Source: Coriobacteriia bacterium
GTDB taxonomy: Bacteria; Actinomycetota; Coriobacteriia; Coriobacteriales; UBA8131
NCBI GenBank assembly: GCA_009781535.1
Contig: WQXX01000087.1
Location: forward strand, 1 to 5,263
DNA: 5,263 nt
Reading direction: 5' to 3'
Shown here: piece after piece, positions 1 through 3,943 of the stretch
Layout of the letters: the number at the start of each line of letters is the position of its first letter
Numbering within the stretch: position 1 is the stretch's first letter
Program-made: the position numbers and the translations under genes
Notes under the pieces: model-generated
What the model was told of the DNA's origin: nothing
Database searches by the model: none
The model's input: the letters and a program-made list of their open reading frames with translations, nothing else

Positions 1-1025
1 TGGGTGAGCACAAGCGCCAGCGCCGTCTCAAGCCCGGTGGTCCCGAAGGGCGCAAGCTCGAATTCGAGCGCCTTCTCGTGGCGGGCATGGGGGGCATGGT
101 CGGTTGCCACGCAATCGATCATGCCCTCGATCAAAGCCGCTTGCAACGCAGCGCGGTCGGCAGCGGTACGTAGCGGCGGGTTCATCTTCAGGTTTGTATT
201 GTAGGTCTCGTCGAGGTCGTCTTCGCACAGGAACAGGTGATGCGGAGTGACCTCGCAGGTCACCGGCAGCCCTTTTTCCTTGGCTGCACGCACGAGCTCG
301 ACCCCACGCGCGGTCGATAGATGCTGTATATGCAGCTGGCAGCCCGTGAGCTCGCATAAGGCAATGTCGCGGGCGATCTGCAGCTCCTCGCCCAACGCCG
401 GATAACCAGCCAGCCCCAGCCGGGTGGAAACGACGCCGTCATTGACCACGCCCTCCCCTGCCAACGACTCGTCCTGACAGTGCGTGAGCACCGGCACGTC
501 GAACTGGCTTGCATATGACATCGCGCGATACATCGTGCCGTTGTCCTGTACGCCGCGACCGTCGTCGGTGAATGCCACCGCCCCGCAGGAGCGCATGTCG
601 CCCATCTCGCTTAAAGCCGCTCCCTCCAGCCCGGCAGTCAGTGAGCCGGCAACGAGCACCTTGGTGCGCGTGGAGCGCTGTGCCTTCTCAAGAACAGCAA
701 GCACGCGCGATCCCGTGTCGGTGGTCGGCTTGACATTGGGCATGGCAAGCACGGTGGTGAAACCTCCGGCGGCAGCTGCGCTGCCGCCGGAGGTCATGTC
801 CTCCTTATATTCTTGACCCGGGTCGCGCAGATGCACGTGCATGTCCACCAACCCGGGCACTATCACGCAACCCGTGCAGTCGACCTCAACACCCTTGGCT
901 ATGGAAAGGCTCTCTCCACACTCCCCAATCTGCTCTATTTTGCCATTTCTAATAACAATATCTGCTACCCTGTCAAGGGCAACCGCCGGGTCTACCAGAC
1001 GCCCGTTTCTAAGCAACAGCGCCAT
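1..1025 (-). CDS. pyrC: Dihydroorotase (class I, PyrC), 3'-truncated by window edge
   Basis: Cyclises N-carbamoyl-aspartate to dihydroorotate, the third step of de novo pyrimidine synthesis, in the cytoplasm. The frame is open for 341 codons from the ATG and runs off the left edge; family members are about 420-430 residues, so roughly 80 C-terminal residues are missing. Visible amidohydrolase features are: a beta-sandwich start (LLLRNGRLVDP), the metal-binding HxH in DMHVHLRDPG (His63, His65), FTDDG (152-156; the Asp position used for metal bridging in Bacillus/Aquifex-type enzymes that lack a carboxylated lysine), HCQD (His182), QHLST (His235), EVTPHH (258-263), MNPPLR (281-286) and the catalytic-Asp motif TDHAPH (Asp309). 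The start is chosen because a near-perfect Shine-Dalgarno (GGAGGTGA, 1031-1038) lies 8 nt upstream of ATG, counted from GGAGG, inside the end of pyrB. The 17-bp overlap with pyrB suggests translational coupling. Identification is firm. Confidence 0.97.
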   Translation of the reverse strand, partial: MALLLRNGRLVDPAVALDRVADIVIRNGKIEQIGECGESLSIAKGVEVDCTGCVIVPGLVDMHVHLRDPGQEYKEDMTSGGSAAAAGGFTTVLAMPNVKPTTDTGSRVLAVLEKAQRSTRTKVLVAGSLTAGLEGAALSEMGDMRSCGAVAFTDDGRGVQDNGTMYRAMSYASQFDVPVLTHCQDESLAGEGVVNDGVVSTRLGLAGYPALGEELQIARDIALCELTGCQLHIQHLSTARGVELVRAAKEKGLPVTCEVTPHHLFLCEDDLDETYNTNLKMNPPLRTAADRAALQAALIEGMIDCVATDHAPHARHEKALEFELAPFGTTGLETALALVLT

Positions 1026-1968
1026 CAGCGTCACCTCCCAACAAGAGATACATCAGCGCCATGCGGACCGCCACCCCTGCATTCACCTGATATAGCAGCA
1101 GGTTTTTCGCGGTGTCGATGGCTTCGCTCGTCAGCTCCACGCCGCGGTTCACCGGACCGGGGTGCATGATGATGGCGTCCGGCTTCATACGCGCCATGCG
1201 GACAGCATTAACGCCGAACAGCTGCGCGTACTCGCGCAGGCTCGGAATCGGAGCCTTCTCGATACGCTCGAGCTGGATACGCAGCATATAGAGCACATCG
1301 AGCTCAGGCAGGACAGCATCAAGGTCGCTGGTGCACCTGATTGCAGTACCGCCTGCGACTCCCAGCGCTTCAGGAGCCATGGGCAGGAGCGTGGGCGGGG
1401 CGATGAAGGTCACCCGCGCGCCGAGCATGATGAGCCCTTCTGCCAATGAGCCGACGACGCGCGAGTGCACGATGTCGCCGACAATGCCCACGTTAAGCCC
1501 TTCAACCGAGCCGAATTGCTCACGGATCGTGTACAGATCCAGCAGCGCCTGGGTGGGATGCTGGTGCTTGCCGTCGCCGCCGTTTATCACATGAGCGCGC
1601 ATGTTCTGCGTGAGGATGTACGGCGAGCCTGCATATTTATGCCGGATGACGATGAGGTCGCAATCCATCGCATCGAGCGTCTGCGCGGTGTCTACCAGCG
1701 ACTCACCCTTGACGGTGGCGCTTGTCGAACCGGACATATTCACCGCATCGGCAGAAAGCCGCTTTGCAGCGATCTCGAACGAGGTGCGTGTGCGCGTGGA
1801 GCTCTCAAGGAAGAAATTGATGACCGTGCGCCCTCTGAGCGTAGGGAGTTTCTTGATCGGGCGCTCGTTGATCTCCTTGAATGAGCGCGCGGTGTCGAGC
1901 ACGAGGTTGATATCCTGCACGGTGAGGTCGTGAAGCGCAAGCACATGCTCGCATGAAAGTGCACTCAT
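1009..1968 (-). CDS. pyrB: Aspartate carbamoyltransferase catalytic subunit
   Basis: Condenses carbamoyl phosphate with aspartate to give N-carbamoyl-aspartate, the committed pyrimidine step. Its length is 319 residues, normal for the catalytic chain. Residue positions from the chosen ATG: the carbamoyl-phosphate loop STRTRTS (57-63), the 80s-loop lysine in TVKGES (Lys87), Arg109, HQHPTQ (135-140), GDIVHSR (164-170), YMLRIQ (227-232) and HPGPVNRG (269-276). All key residues are present. The frame stays open upstream to an ATG at 2052, but the ATG at 1968 is preferred: it has AGAAGGG 10 nt upstream, the protein then begins like its family, and the longer version would overlap pyrR heavily. No regulatory-subunit gene (pyrI) is visible nearby. 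A 20-codon mini-ORF ends on the start codon (ATGA), so translation may be handed on from pyrR. pyrC starts inside its last codons. Confidence 0.97.
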   Translation of the reverse strand: MSALSCEHVLALHDLTVQDINLVLDTARSFKEINERPIKKLPTLRGRTVINFFLESSTRTRTSFEIAAKRLSADAVNMSGSTSATVKGESLVDTAQTLDAMDCDLIVIRHKYAGSPYILTQNMRAHVINGGDGKHQHPTQALLDLYTIREQFGSVEGLNVGIVGDIVHSRVVGSLAEGLIMLGARVTFIAPPTLLPMAPEALGVAGGTAIRCTSDLDAVLPELDVLYMLRIQLERIEKAPIPSLREYAQLFGVNAVRMARMKPDAIIMHPGPVNRGVELTSEAIDTAKNLLLYQVNAGVAVRMALMYLLLGGDADGAVA

Positions 1969-2056
1969 GTGCGACCATCCCTTCTCGCCTCTGGAAAACG
2001 TGTGTATCCGCATGAAAGCGCACTCATTGACGACCACCCCGTTTCTCGGCATCAGG
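1951..2056 (-). repeat. Imperfect direct duplication of the pyrR tail plus pyrB start
   Basis: Two copies lie at 2010-2056 and 1951-1994. Aligned by eye, 37 of 44 positions match, with 3 gapped bases. Their ATGs are 59 bp apart. Each copy holds the end of a PyrR-like tail, a purine-rich ribosome-binding stretch, an ATGA stop/start overlap and the codons for MSALSC. The net 3-nt length difference keeps the PyrR-like tail in frame in both copies. Confidence 0.8.
1965..2027 (-). CDS. 20-codon mini-ORF bridging pyrR and pyrB
   Basis: A short open frame begins MSALSC and ends with PEARRDGRT. Its ATG overlaps the pyrR stop (ATGA, 2024-2027) and its TGA overlaps the pyrB start (ATGA, 1965-1968). 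The first six residues equal the first six of PyrB. The last nine resemble the last ten of PyrR (PDAEKRGGRQ). This is what an imperfect duplication of the pyrR-pyrB junction would leave. A purine-rich stretch with GGGGTGG precedes its ATG. It may serve only to pass ribosomes from pyrR to pyrB, and I propose no function for the peptide. Whether it is translated cannot be told from sequence. Confidence 0.35.
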   Translation of the reverse strand: MSALSCGYTRFPEARRDGRT

Positions 2057-2755
2057 CTTGCTGTTTACAGGTTTGCTGCCAAGCGGCGCGGAGGCTGCTA
2101 CTTTGCTGCCCAGCGGCGCAGAACCGATATGCTCGCCCTCGCGGCGCTTCCAGATCTCAACGCTGCTTCGCCCATCGACTGCGTCCAAGAACAGGCGTAC
2201 CTGCTCATTGCGGGCTGAGGGTACGTTCTTACCCACATAATCGGCACGTATCGGCAGCTCCCGGTGCCCACGGTCGATGAGCACCGCCAGCTGGATGGCA
2301 GCCGGGCGCCCATAATCCATGATGGCATCGAGCGCTGCGCGTACCGTGCGTCCCGTGAACAGGATGTCGTCCACCAGTACGATGGTCTTGCCATCCACAG
2401 AAAAAGGAATGTTTGTCGTGAATATCTCCGGGGCAATGCGAAACGCGACGTCATCGCGGTAGAAACTGATGTCAAGGGAGCCGACGGGCACTTTGACGCC
2501 CTCGATCTCCTCGATACGCCGTGCCAGTTCATGCGCAAGCAGGTCGCCACGCGTGATGATGCCGACAAGCGCGATATCCGCAGCGCCTTTGTTCGCCTCG
2601 AGGATCTCATGGGTGATGCGCGTCAATGCCCTGCCAATCGCCTGGGCGTCCATGAGGATACCCGGGTTCAGGGTTTCAAACAGTGCCGGTGTGTTGTTAT
2701 ATACCAGCGTGCTGTTTGGTGTCGATGTTCCATTTGGTGTCGGAGTGTCTTGCAT
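2024..2755 (-). CDS. pyrR: PyrR bifunctional pyr operon attenuator / uracil phosphoribosyltransferase
   Basis: PyrR is an RNA-binding regulator of pyr mRNA with uracil phosphoribosyltransferase ability. Its type I PRT fold is clear: ITHEILEAN (47-55), GIITRG (65-70), SLDISFYRDD (93-102), the PRPP loop IVLVDDILFTGRT (125-137), LIDRGHRELPIRADYVGKNVP (159-179) and a VDGRSSVEIW end of the core (193-202). The start is supported by GGAAGGA 8 nt upstream. It is 243 residues, against about 175-190 for typical PyrR. The excess is a Thr/Pro/Asn-rich N-terminal stretch of about 20 residues, with a CGACACCAAA repeat in the DNA, and a C-terminal tail of about 40 residues containing APLGSK twice and ending in basic residues. 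It is the first gene of the operon, behind a leader that looks like its own target. Its stop overlaps the mini-ORF ATG. Confidence 0.96.
   Translation of the reverse strand: MQDTPTPNGTSTPNSTLVYNNTPALFETLNPGILMDAQAIGRALTRITHEILEANKGAADIALVGIITRGDLLAHELARRIEEIEGVKVPVGSLDISFYRDDVAFRIAPEIFTTNIPFSVDGKTIVLVDDILFTGRTVRAALDAIMDYGRPAAIQLAVLIDRGHRELPIRADYVGKNVPSARNEQVRLFLDAVDGRSSVEIWKRREGEHIGSAPLGSKVAASAPLGSKPVNSKPDAEKRGGRQ
2072..2119 (-). repeat. 30-bp-period direct repeat encoding the doubled SAPLGSK in the PyrR tail
   Basis: Eighteen-base copies at 2072-2089 and 2102-2119 differ at one position and sit 30 bp apart, exactly ten codons. They lie in the part of pyrR beyond the conserved fold and look like a small in-frame expansion. 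Confidence 0.75.
2715..2742 (-). repeat. 18-bp-period direct repeat in the pyrR 5' end
   Basis: The decamer CGACACCAAA (minus strand) occurs twice, at 2733-2742 and 2715-2724. It encodes the repeated STPN/PTPN stretch of the N-terminal extension of PyrR. It resembles slippage-prone low-complexity coding DNA. Confidence 0.6.
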
Positions 2756-2795
2756 AGTGAGTGTCCTTCCGTCCGCCTACCATGTTTAAGGCTCT

Positions 2796-2831
2796 AACAA
2801 AACAATACCCTCGTCGAACTCTCGACAAGGG
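2796..2831 (-). terminator. Intrinsic terminator in the pyr leader (attenuator)
   Basis: On the minus strand a 10-bp stem, CCCTTGTCGA paired with TCGACGAGGG (one G-U pair), closes a 4-nt GAGT loop. The U-rich run TATTGTTTTGTT follows at once. The structure sits about 40 nt before the pyrR ATG and well downstream of the promoter, so it is a conditional terminator rather than an operon end. Confidence 0.88.
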
Positions 2832-2904
2832 CTTCTCACAAACACGATGGCTGTAGACTCGCGCAACCAAACAAGCGTATCAGTATTCGTTTTATCCCTT
2901 GTCG
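2823..2904 (-). promoter_or_regulatory. Antiterminator pairing in the pyr leader
   Basis: CGACAAGGG in the early leader (2896-2904) is perfectly complementary over 9 bases to CCCTTGTCG, the 5' arm of the terminator (2823-2831). When this pairing forms, the terminator cannot. The 5' arm also overlaps the PyrR-site hairpin, so the two structures exclude each other, as in Bacillus-type pyr attenuation. Confidence 0.75.
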
Positions 2905-2929
2905 GTCTCTCAGTACCGCTCTTAAAAGG
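2897..2929 (-). promoter_or_regulatory. Anti-antiterminator hairpin, probable PyrR-binding site
   Basis: The minus-strand RNA can form an upper stem CGGU/ACCG (2903-2918) around ACUGAGAG, and a lower stem CCUU/AAGG (2926-2929 with 2897-2900). A purine-containing internal loop (AAGAG side) separates the two stems. The loop fits the CnGnGAG core of known PyrR-binding loops, with changes at flanking positions that keep the stem. It blocks the antiterminator 5' arm. PyrR bound with UMP would be expected to stabilise it and favour termination. Assignment rests on architecture and partial motif match. Confidence 0.72.
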
Positions 2930-2937
2930 TCTTGCCT

Positions 2938-2966
2938 ACTATACGCTACTTCTTAACTGACAACAA
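2938..2966 (-). promoter_or_regulatory. Promoter of the pyr operon
   Basis: A -35 TTGTTG (2961-2966), a 17-bp spacer and a -10 TATAGT (2938-2943) read on the minus strand. The predicted start, near 2930-2932, lies directly before the lower stem of the PyrR-site hairpin. That leaves a leader of roughly 175 nt before pyrR. Confidence 0.72.
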
Positions 2967-2970
2967 GGAT

Positions 2971-3024
2971 GAATCCGAAAGAAACCAGTCTCCGGTGCGG
3001 ATTCAGCGAGCTGAGTATCAGCTC
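2971..3024. repeat. Two inverted repeats between the toxin gene and the pyr promoter
   Basis: GAATCCG (2971-2977) pairs with CGGATTC (2998-3004) across a 20-nt gap. GAGCTGA (3008-3014) pairs with TCAGCTC (3018-3024) around a 3-nt GTA loop. Neither is followed by a clear T run on the minus strand, so they are weak terminator candidates. They could be 3'-end structures of the toxin-antitoxin transcript. Confidence 0.5.
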
Positions 3025-3035
3025 TGGTATAAGCC

Positions 3036-3299
3036 TCAGTAAATCTTGCTCCGATGCCCGACCTCAAGTGCTAAGACGATCAGTTCTTTGTCTTGGATAT
3101 GGACAAGAATCCGGTAATCGCCCACGCGATACCGCCATTTCTCGGCGTGCTCTCCGACAAGCGCCTTGCCCCAAGCGCGCGGATTGTCGCAGCCGTCGAT
3201 GTTCTTATTCAACCACGCTACGATGATCCTGCTGGTATTCCTATCAAGTCTGGAGAGCTGTTTGTCTGCCTTCTCTGAGTAACGAAGCGCCCATTTCAT
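3036..3299 (-). CDS. RelE/ParE-family toxin of a type II toxin-antitoxin system
   Basis: This is an 87-residue protein of typical toxin size. It carries an N-terminal helical pair (ALRYSEKADKQLSRLD), a middle PRAWGKALVGEHAEKWRYRVGD-type stretch (40-61) and the family C-terminal strands YRILVHI and LALEVGHRSKIY. By alignment to E. coli RelE, the basic and aromatic active-site set (Lys, Lys/Arg, Arg, Arg, Tyr) is matched by Lys54, Arg56 or Arg58, Arg63, Arg83 and Tyr87. A ribosome-dependent mRNA endonuclease is therefore the best guess, although ParE-like gyrase poisons share the fold. Its ATG overlaps the antitoxin stop (ATGA), so it is translated after its antidote. No truncation or lost residue is evident, so it looks intact. 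Codon use is less GC-rich than in the neighbouring pyr genes. The exact subfamily is unsure. Confidence 0.9.
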   Translation of the reverse strand: MKWALRYSEKADKQLSRLDRNTSRIIVAWLNKNIDGCDNPRAWGKALVGEHAEKWRYRVGDYRILVHIQDKELIVLALEVGHRSKIY

Positions 3300-3520
3300 A
3301 GATACTTCTCGGCAATCTCAGCAGCTGTATAGCTTATCGGATTCGCATCGTATTCTGCCTTGGCTTCATCCCAGGCTTTCAGGTCAAGCTCATCTTCGAT
3401 GCGCGAGAGGGCAGATTCTCGCATGAAGTCTGAGACACTCTTACCAAAGACGCGCGAATAAGCGGTGATGAGGTCCTTGTCACCGGTGTCAAGGCGTATC
3501 GTCATCGTTGAGCTGGGCAT
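3296..3520 (-). CDS. RelB-like ribbon-helix-helix antitoxin (DUF6290-type)
   Basis: This is a 74-residue protein. The short strand TMTIRLD (5-11) followed by two helices (GDKDLITAYSRVFG and SVSDFMRESALSRIEDEL) is a ribbon-helix-helix DNA-binding dimerisation domain. The tail DLKAWDEAKAEYDANPISYTAAEIAEKYL matches the style of RelB-family antitoxins paired with RelE toxins, where the tail wraps the toxin. The ATG at 3520 is preferred because AAGGAGG ends 4 nt upstream. A longer open frame continues to 3679, but its codons run through the tandem repeat array and the promoter, giving meaningless TYQYVPV repeats. A Met five codons in (TIRL) is possible but has no well-spaced ribosome site. The protein probably represses its own promoter by binding the repeat array upstream. 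The ATGA overlap with the toxin marks a two-gene operon. Confidence 0.9.
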   Translation of the reverse strand: MPSSTMTIRLDTGDKDLITAYSRVFGKSVSDFMRESALSRIEDELDLKAWDEAKAEYDANPISYTAAEIAEKYL

Positions 3521-3536
3521 GGTGCCTCCTTGATGA

Positions 3537-3565
3537 GAAAACGTAAGGCTTTCCCGAACGTTTTC
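3537..3565 (-). promoter_or_regulatory. 8-bp inverted repeat in the antitoxin 5' UTR
   Basis: GAAAACGT (3537-3544) and ACGTTTTC (3558-3565) are perfect arms around 13 bases. They lie between the operator ladder and the antitoxin Shine-Dalgarno site. In RNA they would form a hairpin ending about 10 nt before AAGGAGG. In DNA they could be a second protein site. No T run follows. Confidence 0.55.
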
Positions 3566-3580
3566 GCGTTCAATAGACAT

Positions 3581-3644
3581 ACTGGTACGTACTGGTACGT
3601 ACTGGTATGTACTGGTACATACTGGTACGTACTGGTATGTACTG
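3581..3644. repeat. Six 10-bp tandem repeats plus a partial unit: probable antitoxin operator array
   Basis: The unit is ACTGGTAYRT, repeated at 3581, 3591, 3601, 3611, 3621 and 3631, then ACTG at 3641. Only the YR step varies (CG, CG, TG, CA, CG, TG). The period is one helical turn, so all units face the same side of the DNA. The array begins at the predicted start of the TA transcript and ends about 60 bp before the antitoxin ATG. Ribbon-helix-helix repressors, such as the plasmid omega repressor with its heptads, bind such short iterated sites. Operator function is inferred from position and the neighbouring RHH gene. The phase continues as ACTGTAAGAC and AGTGTAAGAC (3641-3660) into the -10 element. 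Confidence 0.85.
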
Positions 3645-3650
3645 TAAGAC

Positions 3651-3679
3651 AGTGTAAGACACAAAACGTCTCTTGTCAA
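3651..3679 (-). promoter_or_regulatory. Promoter of the toxin-antitoxin operon
   Basis: A consensus -35 TTGACA (3674-3679), a 17-bp spacer and a -10 TACACT (3651-3656) read on the minus strand. Transcription should begin near 3644, at the first operator repeat, giving a 5' UTR of about 120 nt. A repressor filling the array would sit on the start site and the initially transcribed DNA. Confidence 0.78.
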
Positions 3680-3705
3680 TGTGTGCTGATGTATTGTGAC
3701 AGGGT

Positions 3706-3718
3706 GCGTAGCAATCCA
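3706..3718 (+). repeat. Degenerate copy of the GCGTGGCAATCC-type repeat motif
   Basis: GCGTAGCAATCCA here matches, at 12 of 13 bases, the reverse complement of TGGATTGCCACGC at 3917-3929. The two copies form a long-range inverted pair around about 200 bp. This one lies just upstream of the toxin-antitoxin promoter. Confidence 0.5.
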
Positions 3719-3845
3719 GATAAAGACATTTCATTTTCAATAGCCGACACACAGGCTTTCTGTCGGACGCACGCAAGATACGACTACCGATACATATGCT
3801 TTCTGGGCGACAACCCAACCAACACTACAGCTCTCTCGCTAGACC

Positions 3846-3943
3846 CTTCGACTGCGCGCCCTTTGGTCGCTTCGCTCAGGGCGACATAATCAAGTCTGGG
3901 ATGACATGTTGTTATATGGATTGCCACGCTTCGCTCGAAATGC
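3846..3943. repeat. Probable dispersed REP-like repeat mosaic overlapping the 3' end of the surface-protein gene
   Basis: Runs such as CTTCGCTCAGGGCGACA, TCTGGGATGACA and GGATTGCCACGCTTCGCTCG are typical of dispersed palindromic repeats that recur in many bacterial genomes. That is recognition from general experience, and copy number in this genome cannot be seen here. The block covers the last 17 or so codons of the surface protein, its stop, and about 45 bp beyond. Confidence 0.55.
3857..3883 (-). terminator. Possible terminator hairpin after the surface-protein gene
   Basis: CGCCCT and AGGGCG arms (3878-3883 and 3857-3862) flank a 15-nt loop, starting 7 bp past the stop codon. There is no T run, so it may be a repeat-derived hairpin that only stabilises the mRNA end or aids termination. 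Confidence 0.3.

Larger units (their letters stand above)
3680..3889. other. Intergenic stretch between the surface-protein gene and the TA promoter
   Basis: No credible gene is seen on either strand. It holds a 6-bp inverted repeat CCGACA/TGTCGG (3744-3749, 3761-3766), a degenerate dispersed-repeat motif at 3706-3718, and a hairpin at 3857-3883. I see nothing that I can support in 3770-3840. Confidence 0.6.

Noticed and set aside
28..514. Alternative minus-strand ORFs inside the pyrC region
   Set aside because: They are out-of-frame readings of pyrC, whose own frame is open throughout and carries all dihydroorotase motifs.
1969..2052. Longer PyrB start at 2052 or 2013
   Set aside because: These would add residues with no family match and overlap pyrR. 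The ATG at 1968 has AAGGG upstream and a normal N-terminus.
2697..2783. Small upstream ORF (28 codons) starting at ATG 2783 and overlapping pyrR
   Set aside because: It has no ribosome-binding site, is out of frame with pyrR, and the attenuator is explained without a leader peptide.
3581..3644. CRISPR-like array
   Set aside because: The 10-bp units are directly abutted with no spacers and there are no cas genes. It fits an operator or short tandem repeat.
3521..3679. N-terminal extension of the antitoxin with TYQYVPV repeats
   Set aside because: It is the translation of the promoter and the 10-bp repeat array. The ATG at 3520 has AAGGAGG just upstream and gives a family-typical protein.
3744..3766. 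CCGACA/TGTCGG inverted repeat as a terminator
   Set aside because: The stem is only 6 bp with an 11-nt loop and there is no T run on either side. It is kept only as a note in the intergenic entry.
3530..3889. Plus-strand ORF across the repeat array and intergenic region
   Set aside because: It has no recognisable protein features or ribosome site and consists of the repeat array plus noncoding DNA.
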